Origin: Locusta migratoria
Lineage: Eukaryota > Arthropoda > Insecta > Orthoptera > Acrididae
Length of the DNA: 64,000 nt
Direction: 5' to 3'
Assembly (NCBI GenBank): GCA_026315105.1
Contig: JAOYRU010000121.1
Coordinates: forward strand, 1-64,000
The notes beneath the pieces were generated by a model, which had not been told where the DNA came from, made no database searches, and saw only the letters and a list, made by a program, of their open reading frames with translations. The position numbers were made by a program, and so were the translations under genes. Positions 1 to 10,918 of this stretch are shown one piece after another (position 1 is the stretch's first letter; each line of letters opens with the position of its first letter).

Positions 1-102
1 AATCTGGCTGATGGTGAAAGATTCGCGTACGCAGAAATACATTCATGTTTTTTGTCGATACGCAAAAACGTTTTCCAAAACACGTAGTCGGAAAACAAAA
101 TT

Positions 103-174
103 TGGAGGAGCTGGGATTTGAACCCAGGACTTTCTGCATGCGAAGCAGACACTCTACCACTGAGTTACACCCCC
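103..174 (-). tRNA. tRNA-Ala (CGC), unit 1
   Basis: Intronless 72-nt tRNA, unchanged in most units. Anticodon loop TTCGCAT gives anticodon CGC, reading GCG. The acceptor stem has the G3:U70 wobble that alanyl-tRNA synthetase recognises, and discriminator A73. The T-arm is perfect (CTGGG, loop TTCAAAT, CCCAG). Two oddities: a U6-U67 mismatch in the acceptor stem, and D-stem pair 10-25 as A-U (ACTC/GAGT) where G-C is usual, a compensated double change that also alters the A box. No CCA is encoded. It is divergent from tRNA-Trp. The gene family is clear; activity of individual copies is not known. Confidence 0.93.
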
Positions 175-271
175 GCTTCCAGCACGCCGTCTCACGAAGA
201 GCCTTCTGACGTCGTTTTAAGCAGTGAACAGTGCATTATGGTACTGCTCATACATGAAGGGCTACGGCGTC

Positions 272-343
272 GACTCCGTGGCGCAACGGTAGCGCGTCTG
301 ACTCCTGATCAGAAGGTTGCGTGTTCAAATCACGTCGGGGTCA
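272..343 (+). tRNA. tRNA-Trp-type body with CCT anticodon (predicted AGG reader), unit 1
   Basis: Identical to the array's tRNA-Trp except for one base: A36 is T (position 306), making the anticodon CCT, which would pair with the Arg codon AGG. All stems stay intact, so this is a clean anticodon switch and not decay. The D-loop (AACGGTA) has T, not A, at position 20, an ArgRS identity base in many organisms, so the amino acid it carries cannot be predicted. The same allele occurs in 17 of 65 units. Confidence 0.9.
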
Positions 344-655
344 TTGCGAAAATTTTCGTCCGCAAAAGAGTTTGGAGAAAATGTCACTAAAATCACATAT
401 CAAACGATTACGTCTAGCGAACTATCAGACGCTGTTTTAACAAGGCCACAAACGTAATTTCCTATTCTGACGCCGACTGGAAGGCACCGCGTAGCACATT
501 CGCCATCTGCAAAGTGCCGAGGACATTTTTTGTTTACATTTTTAACACTAAAATACTAATGGCAAATAACGAAAAATGCTATATTTTGCTCCATGTCACG
601 TCTTCGACCAGGCTGAGGAAAAGGTGGTCCTAATATCTGCATAGTGTGCAGGCGT

Positions 656-727
656 GGGGGTATAGCTCAGTCGTAGAGCAGTCGACTGCAGATCGAGAGG
701 TCCCCGGTTCAATCCCGGGTGCCCCCT
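656..727 (+). tRNA. tRNA-Cys (GCA), unit 1, variant
   Basis: Differs from the consensus copy by G at 681 (position 27), replacing a U-G pair at the top of the anticodon stem with a G-G mismatch. The 5' flank also lacks one G of a GGG run. Lies in the indel-rich left end, so a sequencing error is possible. Confidence 0.85.
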
Positions 728-1085
728 TCATTTTTCGATGTCATCAAATAATGTATAGATTGACGTTACGAATGCCAATTTACAGTTTCTGATGTACTCT
801 GAGCTTCCCAACAAGGGCTATGGAGCATCCAGGGTCGTACACATGATATTATCTTTTTCTTGACTTGGCTGACTTTGCTCGACTGCCGCTCGCTGCCGCT
901 CGGTCCTAGGGTGGCTTTATATAACGCAAGTGAACAACGAGTCTGCGGGAAGATCGTAGTGCACACAACACAAACAGTACCCAATCTGGCTGATTGGTGA
1001 AAGATTCGCGTACGCAGAAATACATTCATGTTTTTTGTCGATACGCAAAAACGTTTTCCAAAACACGTAGTCGGAAAACAAAATT

Positions 1086-1157
1086 TGGAGGAGCTGGGAT
1101 TTGAACCCAGGACTTTCTGCATGCGAAGCAGACACTCTACCACTGAGTTACACCCCC
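1086..1157 (-). tRNA. tRNA-Ala (CGC), unit 2
   Basis: Consensus copy. Confidence 0.93.
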
Positions 1158-1254
1158 GCTTCCAGCACGCCGTCTCACGAAGAGCCTTCTGACGTCGTTT
1201 TAAGCAGTGAACAGTGCATTATGGTACTGCTCATACATGAAGGGCTACGGCGTC

Positions 1255-1326
1255 GACTCCGTGGCGCAACGGTAGCGCGTCTGACTCCAGATCAGAAGGT
1301 TGCGTGTTCAAATCACGTCGGGGTCA
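1255..1326 (+). tRNA. tRNA-Trp (CCA), unit 2
   Basis: Intronless 72-nt tRNA, nearly identical to animal tRNA-Trp apart from the acceptor stem. Acceptor GACTCCG pairs with CGGGGTC (one T-G wobble), D-arm GCGC/GCGC, anticodon stem TCTGA/TCAGA with loop CTCCAGA (anticodon CCA, reads UGG), T-arm GCGTG/CACGT with loop TTCAAAT, discriminator A73. D-loop G18 and G19 are present. A box TGGCGCAACGG and a B box around GTTCAAATC are intact. A T4 run follows. This CCA form is found in 48 of 65 units. Confidence 0.96.
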
Positions 1327-1640
1327 TTGCGAAAATTTTCGTCCGCAAAAGAGTTTGGAGAAAATGTCACTAAAATCACATATCAAACGATTACGTCTAG
1401 CGAACTATCAGACGCTGTTTTAACAAGGCCACAAACGTAATTTTCCTATTCGGACGCCGACTGGAAGGCACCGCGTAGCACATTCGCCATCTGCAAAGTG
1501 CCGAGGACATTTTTTGTTTACATTTTTAACACTAAAATACTAATGGCAAATAACGAAAAATGCTATATTTTGCTCCATGTCACGTCTTCGACCAGGCTGA
1601 GGAAAAGGTGGTCCTAATATCTGCATAGTGTGCAGGGCGT

Positions 1641-1712
1641 GGGGGTATAGCTCAGTCGTAGAGCATTCGACTGCAGATCGAGAGGTCCCCGGTTCAATCC
1701 CGGGTGCCCCCT
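1641..1712 (+). tRNA. tRNA-Cys (GCA), unit 2
   Basis: Intronless 72-nt tRNA, consensus copy. Acceptor GGGGGTA/TGCCCCC with U73 (the Cys discriminator), D-arm GCTC/GAGC, anticodon loop CTGCAGA (anticodon GCA, reads UGC and UGU), T-arm CCCGG/CCGGG with loop TTCAATC. The D-loop is AGTCGTA: position 18 (1657) is C in place of the near-universal G18, in this and every other copy, which should remove the G18-psi55 tertiary pair and weakens the A-box match. The B box is strong. Confidence 0.92.
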
Positions 1713-2068
1713 TCATTTTCGATGTCATCAAATAATGTATAGATTGACGTTACGAATGCCAATTTACAGTTTCTGATGTACTCTGAGCTTCCCAACAAGG
1801 GCTATGGAGCATCCAGGGTCGTACACATGATATTATCTTTTTCTTGACTTGGCTGACTTTGCTCGACTGCCGCTCGCTGCCGCTCGGTCCTAGGGTGGCT
1901 TTATATAACGCAAGTGAACAACGAGTCTGCGGGAAGATCGTAGTGCACACAACACAAACAGTACCCAATCTGGCTGATTGGTGAAAGATTCGCGTACGCA
2001 GAAATACATTCATGTTTTTGTCGATACGCAAAAACGTTTTCCAAAACACGTAGTCGGAAAACAAAATT

Positions 2069-2140
2069 TGGAGGAGCTGGGATTTGAACCCAGGACTTTC
2101 TGCATGCGAAGCAGACACTCTACCACTGAGTTACACCCCC
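2069..2140 (-). tRNA. tRNA-Ala (CGC), unit 3
   Basis: Consensus copy. Confidence 0.93.
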
Positions 2141-2237
2141 GCTTCCAGCACGCCGTCTCACGAAGAGCCTTCTGACGTCGTTTTAAGCAGTGAACAGTGC
2201 ATTATGGTACTGCTCATACATGAAGGGCTACGGCGTC

Positions 2238-2309
2238 GACTCCGTGGCGCAACGGTAGCGCGTCTGACTCCAGATCAGAAGGTTGCGTGTTCAAATCACG
2301 TCGGGGTCA
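2238..2309 (+). tRNA. tRNA-Trp (CCA), unit 3
   Basis: Consensus copy; the downstream terminator has one extra T. Confidence 0.95.
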
Positions 2310-2624
2310 TTGCGAAAATTTTTCGTCCGCAAAAGAGTTTGGAGAAAATGTCACTAAAATCACATATCAAACGATTACGTCTAGCGAACTATCAGACGCT
2401 GTTTTAACAAGGCCACAAACGTAATTTTCCTATTCGGACGCCGACTGGAAGGCACCGCGTAGCACATTCGCCATCTGCAAAGTGCCGAGGACATTTTTTG
2501 TTTACATTTTTAACACTAAAATACTAATGGCAAATAACGAAAAATGCTATATTTTGCTCCATGTCACGTCTTCGACCAGGCTGAGGAAAAGGTGGTCCTA
2601 ATATCTGCATAGTGTGCAGGGCGT

Positions 2625-2697
2625 GGGGGTATAGCTCAGTCGTAGAGCATTCGACTGCAGATCGAGAGGTCCCCGGTTCAATCCCGGGTGCCCCCCT
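2625..2697 (+). tRNA. tRNA-Cys (GCA), unit 3, one-base insertion
   Basis: The 3' acceptor strand has six C instead of five, giving 73 nt. The insertion is in a homopolymer in the indel-rich left end and may be a base-calling error. Confidence 0.8.
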
Positions 2698-3055
2698 TCA
2701 TTTTTCGATGTCATCAAATAATGTATAGATTGACGTTACGAATGCCAATTTACAGTTTCTGATGTACTCTGAGCTTCCCAACAAGGGCTATGGAGCATCC
2801 AGGGTCGTACACATGATATTATCTTTTTCTTGACTTGGCTGACTTTGCTCGACTGCCGCTCGCTGCCGCTCGGTCCTAGGGTGGCTTTATATAACGCAAG
2901 TGAACAACGAGTCTGCGGGAAGATCGTAGTGCACACAACACAAACAGTACCCAATCTGGCTGATTGGTGAAAGATTCGCGTACGCAGAAATACATTCATG
3001 TTTTTTGTCGATACGCAAAAACGTTTTCCAAAACACGTAGTCGGAAAACAAAATT

Positions 3056-3127
3056 TGGAGGAGCTGGGATTTGAACCCAGGACTTTCTGCATGCGAAGCA
3101 GACACTCTACCACTGAGTTACACCCCC
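3056..3127 (-). tRNA. tRNA-Ala (CGC), unit 4
   Basis: Consensus copy. Confidence 0.93.
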
Positions 3128-3224
3128 GCTTCCAGCACGCCGTCTCACGAAGAGCCTTCTGACGTCGTTTTAAGCAGTGAACAGTGCATTATGGTACTGC
3201 TCATACATGAAGGGCTACGGCGTC

Positions 3225-3296
3225 GACTCCGTGGCGCAACGGTAGCGCGTCTGACTCCAGATCAGAAGGTTGCGTGTTCAAATCACGTCGGGGTCA
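3225..3296 (+). tRNA. tRNA-Trp (CCA), unit 4
   Basis: Consensus copy. Confidence 0.95.
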
Positions 3297-3609
3297 TTGC
3301 GAAAATTTTCGTCCGCAAAAGAGTTTGGAGAAAATGTCACTAAAATCACATATCAAACGATTACGTCTAGCGAACTATCAGACGCTGTTTTAACAAGGCC
3401 ACAAACGTAATTTTCCTATTCGGACGCCGACTGGAAGGCACCGCGTAGCACATTCGCCATCTGCAAAGTGCCGAGGACATTTTTGTTTACATTTTTAACA
3501 CTAAAATACTAATGGCAAATAACGAAAAATGCAATATTTTGCTCCATGTCACGTCTTCGACCAGCTGAGGAAAAAGGTGGTCCTAATATCTGCATAGTGT
3601 GCAGGGCGT

Positions 3610-3681
3610 GGGGGTATAGCTCAGTCGTAGAGCATTCGACTGCAGATCGAGAGGTCCCCGGTTCAATCCCGGGTGCCCCCT
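3610..3681 (+). tRNA. tRNA-Cys (GCA), unit 4
   Basis: Consensus copy. Confidence 0.92.
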
Positions 3682-4039
3682 TCATTTTTCGATGTCATCA
3701 AATAATGTATAGATTGACGTTACGAATGCCAATTTACAGTTTCTGATGTACTCTGAGCTTCCCAACAAGGGCTATGGAGCATCCAGGGTCGTACACATGA
3801 TATTATCTTTTTCTTGACTTGGCTGACTTTGCTCGACTGCCGCTCGCTGCCGCTCGGTCCTAGGGTGGCTTTATATAACGCAAGTGAACAACGAGTCTGC
3901 GGGAAGATCGTAGTGCACACAACACAAACAGTACCCAATCTGGCTGATTGGTGAAAGATTCGCGTACGCAGAAATACATTCATGTTTTTTGTCGATACGC
4001 AAAAACGTTTTCCAAAACACGTAGTCGGAAAACAAAATT

Positions 4040-4111
4040 TGGAGGAGCTGGGATTTGAACCCAGGACTTTCTGCATGCGAAGCAGACACTCTACCACTGA
4101 GTTACACCCCC
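4040..4111 (-). tRNA. tRNA-Ala (CGC), unit 5
   Basis: Consensus copy. Confidence 0.93.
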
Positions 4112-4208
4112 GCTTCCAGCACGCCGTCTCACGAAGAGCCTTCTGACGTCGTTTTAAGCAGTGAACAGTGCATTATGGTACTGCTCATACATGAAGGGCT
4201 ACGGCGTC

Positions 4209-4280
4209 GACTCCGTGGCGCAACGGTAGCGCGTCTGACTCCAGATCAGAAGGTTGCGTGTTCAAATCACGTCGGGGTCA
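4209..4280 (+). tRNA. tRNA-Trp (CCA), unit 5
   Basis: Consensus copy. Confidence 0.95.
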
Positions 4281-4594
4281 TTGCGAAAATTTTCGTCCGC
4301 AAAAGAGTTTGGAGAAAATGTCACTAAAATCACATATCAAACGATTACGTCTAGCGAACTATCAGACGCTGTTTTAACAAGGCCACAAACGTAATTTTCC
4401 TATTCTGACGCCGACTGGAAGGCACCGCGTAGCACATTCGCCATCTGCAAAGTGCCGAGGACATTTTTTGTTTACATTTTTAACACTAAAATACTAATGG
4501 CAAATAACGAAAAATGCTATATTTTGCTCCATGTCACGTCTTCGACCAGGCTGAGGAAAAGGTGGTCCTAATATCTGCATAGTGTGCAGGGCGT

Positions 4595-4666
4595 GGGGGT
4601 ATAGCTCAGTCGTAGAGCATTCGACTGCAGATCGAGAGGTCCCCGGTTCAATCCCGGGTGCCCCCT
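4595..4666 (+). tRNA. tRNA-Cys (GCA), unit 5
   Basis: Consensus copy. Confidence 0.92.
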
Positions 4667-5024
4667 TCATTTTTCGATGTCATCAAATAATGTATAGATT
4701 GACGTTACGAATGCCAATTTACAGTTTCTGATGTACTCTGAGCTTCCCAACAAGGGCTATGGAGCATCCAGGGTCGTACACATGATATTATCTTTTTCTT
4801 GACTTGGCTGACTTTGCTCGACTGCCGCTCGCTGCCGCTCGGTCCTAGGGTGGCTTTATATAACGCAAGTGAACAACGAGTCTGCGGGAAGATCGTAGTG
4901 CACACAACACAAACAGTACCCAATCTGGCTGATTGGTGAAAGATTCGCGTACGCAGAAATACATTCATGTTTTTTGTCGATACGCAAAAACGTTTTCCAA
5001 AACACGTAGTCGGAAAACAAAATT

Positions 5025-5096
5025 TGGAGGAGCTGGGATTTGAACCCAGGACTTTCTGCATGCGAAGCAGACACTCTACCACTGAGTTACACCCCC
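5025..5096 (-). tRNA. tRNA-Ala (CGC), unit 6
   Basis: Consensus copy. Confidence 0.93.
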
Positions 5097-5193
5097 GCTT
5101 CCAGCACGCCGTCTCACGAAGAGCCTTCTGACGTCGTTTTAAGCAGTGAACAGTGCATTATGGTACTGCTCATACATGAAGGGCTACGGCGTC

Positions 5194-5265
5194 GACTCCG
5201 TGGCGCAACGGTAGCGCGTCTGACTCCAGATCAGAAGGTTGCGTGTTCAAATCACGTCGGGGTCA
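5194..5265 (+). tRNA. tRNA-Trp (CCA), unit 6
   Basis: Consensus copy. Confidence 0.95.
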
Positions 5266-5579
5266 TTGCGAAAATTTTCGTCCGCAAAAGAGTTTGGAGA
5301 AAATGTCACTAAAATCACATATCAAACGATTACGTCTAGCGAACTATCAGACGCTGTTTTAACAAGGCCACAAACGTAATTTTCCTATTCGGACGCCGAC
5401 TGGAAGGCACCGCGTAGCACATTCGCCATCTGCAAAGTGCCGAGGACATTTTTTGTTTACATTTTTAACACTAAAATACTATTGGCAAATAACGAAAAAT
5501 GCTATATTTTGCTCCATGTCACGTCTTCGACCAGGCTGAGGAAAAGGTGGTCCTAATATCTGCATAGTGTGCAGGGCGT

Positions 5580-5652
5580 GGGGGTATAGCTCAGTCGTTA
5601 GAGCATTCGACTGCAGATCGAGAGGTCCCCGGTTCAATCCCGGGTGCCCCCT
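5580..5652 (+). tRNA. tRNA-Cys (GCA), unit 6, D-loop insertion
   Basis: One extra T in the D-loop near 5598 makes the gene 73 nt. D-loop length is naturally variable, so folding may survive; it may also be a sequencing error. Confidence 0.83.
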
Positions 5653-6009
5653 TCATTTTTCGATGTCATCAAATAATGTATAGATTGACGTTACGAATGC
5701 CAATTTACAGTTTCTGATGTACTCTGAGCTTCCCAACAAGGGCTATGGAGCATCCAGGGTCGTACACATGATATTATCTTTTCTTGACTTGGCTGACTTT
5801 GCTCGACTGCCGCTCGCTGCCGCTCGGTCCTAGGGTGGCTTTATATAACGCAAGTGAACAACGAGTCTGCGGGAAGATCGTAGTGCACACAACACAAACA
5901 GTACCCAATCTGGCTGATTGGTGAAAGATTCGCGTACGCAGAAATACATTCATGTTTTTTGTCGATACGCAAAAACGTTTTCCAAAACACGTAGTCGGAA
6001 AACAAAATT

Positions 6010-6081
6010 TGGAGGAGCTGGGATTTGAACCCAGGACTTTCTGCATGCGAAGCAGACACTCTACCACTGAGTTACACCCCC
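6010..6081 (-). tRNA. tRNA-Ala (CGC), unit 7
   Basis: Consensus copy. Confidence 0.93.
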
Positions 6082-6178
6082 GCTTCCAGCACGCCGTCTC
6101 ACGAAGAGCCTTCTGACGTCGTTTTAAGCAGTGAACAGTGCATTATGGTACTGCTCATACATGAAGGGCTACGGCGTC

Positions 6179-6250
6179 GACTCCGTGGCGCAACGGTAGC
6201 GCGTCTGACTCCAGATCAGAAGGTTGCGTGTTCAAATCACGTCGGGGTCA
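6179..6250 (+). tRNA. tRNA-Trp (CCA), unit 7
   Basis: Consensus copy. Confidence 0.95.
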
Positions 6251-6563
6251 TTGCGAAAATTTTCGTCCGCAAAAGAGTTTGGAGAAATGTCACTAAAATC
6301 ACATATCAAACGATTACGTCTAGCGAACTATCAGACGCTGTTTTAACAAGGCCACAAACGTAATTTTCCTATTCGGACGCCGACTGGAAGGCACCGCGTA
6401 GCACATTCGCCATCTGCAAAGTGCCGAGGACATTTTTTGTTTACATTTTTAACACTAAAATACTAATGGCAAATAACGAAAAATGCTATATTTTGCTCCA
6501 TGTCACGTCTTCGACCAGGCTGAGGAAAAGGTGGTCCTAATATCTGCATAGTGTGCAGGGCGT

Positions 6564-6635
6564 GGGGGTATAGCTCAGTCGTAGAGCATTCGACTGCAGA
6601 TCGAGAGGTCCCCGGTTCAATCCCGGGTGCCCCCT
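6564..6635 (+). tRNA. tRNA-Cys (GCA), unit 7
   Basis: Consensus gene; the spacer after it has lost 8 bp (around 6761) and one C of a CCC run. Confidence 0.92.
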
Positions 6636-6984
6636 TCATTTTTCGATGTCATCAAATAATGTATAGATTGACGTTACGAATGCCAATTTACAGTTTCTGA
6701 TGTACTCTGAGCTTCCAACAAGGGCTATGGAGCATCCAGGGTCGTACACATGATATTATCTACTTGGCTGACTTTGCTCGACTGCCGCTCGCTGCCGCTC
6801 GGTCCTAGGGTGGCTTTATATAACGCAAGTGAACAACGAGTCTGCGGGAAGATCGTAGTGCACACAACACAAACAGTACCCAATCTGGCTGATTGGTGAA
6901 AGATTCGCGTACGCAGAAATACATTCATGTTTTTTGTCGATACGCAAAAACGTTTTCCAAAACACGTAGTCGGAAAACAAAATT

Positions 6985-7056
6985 TGGAGGAGCTGGGATT
7001 TGAACCCAGGACTTTCTGCATGCGAAGCAGACACTCTACCACTGAGTTACACCCCC
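6985..7056 (-). tRNA. tRNA-Ala (CGC), unit 8
   Basis: Consensus copy. Confidence 0.93.
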
Positions 7057-7153
7057 GCTTCCAGCACGCCGTCTCACGAAGAGCCTTCTGACGTCGTTTT
7101 AAGCAGTGAACAGTGCATTATGGTACTGCTCATACATGAAGGGCTACGGCGTC

Positions 7154-7225
7154 GACTCCGTGGCGCAACGGTAGCGCGTCTGACTCCTGATCAGAAGGTT
7201 GCGTGTTCAAATCACGTCGGGGTCA
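7154..7225 (+). tRNA. tRNA-Trp-type, CCT anticodon, unit 8
   Basis: Anticodon-switch allele (T at 7188); otherwise consensus. Confidence 0.9.
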
Positions 7226-7540
7226 TTGCGAAAATTTTCGTCCGCAAAAGAGTTTGGAGAAAATGTCACTAAAATCACATATCAAACGATTACGTCTAGC
7301 GAACTATCAGACGCTGTTTTAACAAGGCCACAAACGTAATTTTCCTATTCGGACGCCGACTGGAAGGCACCGCGTAGCACATTCGCCATCTGCAAAGTGC
7401 CGAGGACATTTTTTGTTTACATTTTTAACACTAAAATACTAATGGCAAATAACGAAAAATGCTATATTTTGCTCCATGTCACGTCTTCGACCAGGCTGAG
7501 GAAAAGGTGGTCCTAATATCTGCATAGTGTGCAGGGGCGT

Positions 7541-7612
7541 GGGGGTATAGCTCAGTCGTAGAGCATTCGACTGCAGATCGAGAGGTCCCCGGTTCAATCC
7601 CGGGTGCCCCCT
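7541..7612 (+). tRNA. tRNA-Cys (GCA), unit 8
   Basis: Consensus gene; 5' flank has one extra G. Confidence 0.92.
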
Positions 7613-7970
7613 TCATTTTTCGATGTCATCAAATAATGTATAGATTGACGTTACGAATGCCAATTTACAGTTTCTGATGTACTCTGAGCTTCCCAACAAG
7701 GGCTATGGAGCATCCAGGGTCGTACACATGATATTATCTTTTTCTTGACTTGGCTGACTTTGCTCGACTGCCGCTCGCTGCCGCTCGGTCCTAGGGTGGC
7801 TTTATATAACGCAAGTGAACAACGAGTCTGCGGGAAGATCGTAGTGCACACAACACAAACAGTACCCAATCTGGCTGATTGGTGAAAGATTCGCGTACGC
7901 AGAAATACATTCATGTTTTTTGTCGATACGCAAAAACGTTTTCCAAAACACGTAGTCGGAAAACAAAATT

Positions 7971-8042
7971 TGGAGGAGCTGGGATTTGAACCCAGGACTT
8001 TCTGCATGCGAAGCAGACACTCTACCACTGAGTTACACCCCC
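7971..8042 (-). tRNA. tRNA-Ala (CGC), unit 9
   Basis: Consensus copy. Confidence 0.93.
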
Positions 8043-8139
8043 GCTTCCAGCACGCCGTCTCACGAAGAGCCTTCTGACGTCGTTTTAAGCAGTGAACAGT
8101 GCATTATGGTACTGCTCATACATGAAGGGCTACGGCGTC

Positions 8140-8215
8140 GACTCCGTGGCGCAACGGTAGCGCGTCTGACTCCTGATCAGAAGGTTGCGTGTTCAAATCA
8201 CGCACGTCGGGGTCA
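8140..8215 (+). pseudogene. Broken tRNA-Trp-type copy (CCT anticodon), unit 9
   Basis: Carries the CCT anticodon and also a 4-nt tandem duplication (CACG becomes CACGCACG) in the 3' strand of the T-stem. The repeated CACG can still pair with the 5' T-stem strand, but four unpaired bases then remain before the acceptor stem. Probably non-functional; a sequencing artefact is possible in this indel-rich end. Confidence 0.75.
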
Positions 8216-8529
8216 TTGCGAAAATTTTCGTCCGCAAAAGAGTTTGGAGAAAATGTCACTAAAATCACATATCAAACGATTACGTCTAGCGAACTATCAG
8301 ACGCTGTTTTAACAAGGCCACAAACGTAATTTTCCTATTCGGACGCCGACTGGAAGGCACCGCGTAGCACATTCGCCATCTGCAAAGTGCCGAGGACATT
8401 TTTTGTTTACATTTTTAACACTAAAATACTAATGGCAAATAACGAAAAATGCTATATTTTGCTCCATGTCACGTCTTCGACCAGGCTGAGGAAAAGGTGG
8501 TCCTAATATCTGCATAGTGTGCAGGGCGT

Positions 8530-8601
8530 GGGGGTATAGCTCAGTCGTAGAGCATTCGACTGCAGATCGAGAGGTCCCCGGTTCAATCCCGGGTGCCCCC
8601 T
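8530..8601 (+). tRNA. tRNA-Cys (GCA), unit 9
   Basis: Consensus copy. Confidence 0.92.
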
Positions 8602-8959
8602 TCATTTTTCGATGTCATCAAATAATGTATAGATTGACGTTACGAATGCCAATTTACAGTTTCTGATGTACTCTGAGCTTCCCAACAAGGGCTATGGAGC
8701 ATCCAGGGTCGTACACATGATATTATCTTTTTCTTGACTTGGCTGACTTTGCTCGACTGCCGCTCGCTGCCGCTCGGTCCTAGGGTGGCTTTATATAACG
8801 CAAGTGAACAACGAGTCTGCGGGAAGATCGTAGTGCACACAACACAAACAGTACCCAATCTGGCTGATTGGTGAAAGATTCGCGTACGCAGAAATACATT
8901 CATGTTTTTTGTCGATACGCAAAAACGTTTTCCAAAACACGTAGTCGGAAAACAAAATT

Positions 8960-9031
8960 TGGAGGAGCTGGGATTTGAACCCAGGACTTTCTGCATGCGA
9001 AGCAGACACTCTACCACTGAGTTACACCCCC
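8960..9031 (-). tRNA. tRNA-Ala (CGC), unit 10
   Basis: Consensus copy. Confidence 0.93.
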
Positions 9032-9128
9032 GCTTCCAGCACGCCGTCTCACGAAGAGCCTTCTGACGTCGTTTTAAGCAGTGAACAGTGCATTATGGTA
9101 CTGCTCATACATGAAGGGCTACGGCGTC

Positions 9129-9200
9129 GACTCCGTGGCGCAACGGTAGCGCGTCTGACTCCTGATCAGAAGGTTGCGTGTTCAAATCACGTCGGGGTCA
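9129..9200 (+). tRNA. tRNA-Trp-type, CCT anticodon, unit 10
   Basis: Anticodon-switch allele (T at 9163); otherwise consensus. Confidence 0.9.
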
Positions 9201-9514
9201 TTGCGAAAATTTTCGTCCGCAAAAGAGTTTGGAGAAAATGTCACTAAAATCACATATCAAACGATTACGTCTAGCGAACTATCAGACGCTGTTTTAACAA
9301 GGCCACAAACGTAATTTTCCTATTCGGACGCCGACTGGAAGGCACCGCGTAGCACATTCGCCATCTGCAAAGTGCCGAGGACATTTTTTGTTTACATTTT
9401 TAACACTAAAATACTAATGGCAAATAACGAAAAATGCTATATTTTGCTCCATGTCACGTCTTCGACCAGGCTGAGGAAAAGGTGGTCCTAATATCTGCAT
9501 AGTGTGCAGGGCGT

Positions 9515-9586
9515 GGGGGTATAGCTCAGTCGTAGAGCATTCGACTGCAGATCGAGAGGTCCCCGGTTCAATCCCGGGTGCCCCCT
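9515..9586 (+). tRNA. tRNA-Cys (GCA), unit 10
   Basis: Consensus copy; from here on units are exactly 985 bp. Confidence 0.92.
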
Positions 9587-9944
9587 TCATTTTTCGATGT
9601 CATCAAATAATGTATAGATTGACGTTACGAATGCCAATTTACAGTTTCTGATGTACTCTGAGCTTCCCAACAAGGGCTATGGAGCATCCAGGGTCGTACA
9701 CATGATATTATCTTTTTCTTGACTTGGCTGACTTTGCTCGACTGCCGCTCGCTGCCGCTCGGTCCTAGGGTGGCTTTATATAACGCAAGTGAACAACGAG
9801 TCTGCGGGAAGATCGTAGTGCACACAACACAAACAGTACCCAATCTGGCTGATTGGTGAAAGATTCGCGTACGCAGAAATACATTCATGTTTTTTGTCGA
9901 TACGCAAAAACGTTTTCCAAAACACGTAGTCGGAAAACAGAATT

Positions 9945-10016
9945 TGGAGGAGCTGGGATTTGAACCCAGGACTTTCTGCTTGCGAAGCAGACACTCTACC
10001 ACTGAGTTACACCCCC
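9945..10016 (-). tRNA. tRNA-Ala (CGC), A38 variant, unit 11
   Basis: Anticodon loop TTCGCAA in place of TTCGCAT (change at 9980): position 38 becomes A, creating a possible U32-A38 pair across the loop. The proximal terminator T-run is also broken (9940). First of eight copies of this allele. Confidence 0.92.
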
Positions 10017-10113
10017 GCTTCCAGCACGCCGTCTCACGAAGAGCCTTCTGACGTCGTTTTAAGCAGTGAACAGTGCATTATGGTACTGCTCATACATGAA
10101 GGGCTACGGCGTC

Positions 10114-10185
10114 GACTCCGTGGCGCAACGGTAGCGCGTCTGACTCCTGATCAGAAGGTTGCGTGTTCAAATCACGTCGGGGTCA
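10114..10185 (+). tRNA. tRNA-Trp-type, CCT anticodon, unit 11
   Basis: Anticodon-switch allele (T at 10148), linked to the A38 tRNA-Ala. Confidence 0.9.
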
Positions 10186-10499
10186 TTGCGAAAATTTTCG
10201 TCCGCAAAAGAGTTTGGAGAAAATGTCACTAAAATCACATATCAAACGATTACGTCTAGCGAACTATCAGACGCTGTTTTAACAAGGCCACAAACGTAAT
10301 TTTCCTATTCGGACGCCGACTGGAAGGCACCGCGTAGCACATTCGCCATCTGCAAAGTGCCGAGGACATTTTTTGTTTACATTTTTAACACTAAAATACT
10401 AATGGCAAATAACGAAAAATGCTATATTTTGCTCCATGTCACGTCTTCGACCAGGCTGAGGAAAAGGTGGTCCTAATATCTGCATAGTGTGCAGGGCGT

Positions 10500-10571
10500 G
10501 GGGGTATAGCTCAGTCGTAGAGCATTCGACTGCAGATCGAGAGGTCCCCGGTTCAATCCCGGGTGCCCCCT
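10500..10571 (+). tRNA. tRNA-Cys (GCA), unit 11
   Basis: Consensus copy; following spacer has the A-to-C variant at 10817. Confidence 0.92.
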
Positions 10572-10918
10572 TCATTTTTCGATGTCATCAAATAATGTAT
10601 AGATTGACGTTACGAATGCCAATTTACAGTTTCTGATGTACTCTGAGCTTCCCAACAAGGGCTATGGAGCATCCAGGGTCGTACACATGATATTATCTTT
10701 TTCTTGACTTGGCTGACTTTGCTCGACTGCCGCTCGCTGCCGCTCGGTCCTAGGGTGGCTTTATATAACGCAAGTGAACAACGAGTCTGCGGGAAGATCG
10801 TAGTGCACACAACACACACAGTACCCAATCTGGCTGATTGGTGAAAGATTCGCGTACGCAGAAATACATTCATGTTTTTTGTCGATACGCAAAAACGTTT
10901 TCCAAAACACGTAGTCGG

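Noticed and set aside
766..1143. A 125-codon minus-strand reading frame repeated in almost every unit, with overlapping 72- and 90-codon frames
   Set aside because: These frames run through tRNA-Ala (and, on the plus strand, tRNA-Ala plus tRNA-Trp), use non-ATG or arbitrary starts, resemble no protein family, and persist only because the DNA is repeated. Indels in units 6-9 break them freely.
1255..1326. Nonsense-suppressor or selenocysteine tRNA among the Trp-type genes
   Set aside because: The only anticodons seen are CCA and CCT; none matches a stop codon, and the 72-nt body lacks the long variable arm of tRNA-Sec.
1641..1712. Introns in the tRNA genes
   Set aside because: All three tRNAs fold at 72 nt with 7-nt anticodon loops and no extra sequence after position 37.
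1..8600. Length variation of the first units as functional divergence
   Set aside because: Most differences are single-base changes in homopolymers, which look technical; kept only as a flagged observation.
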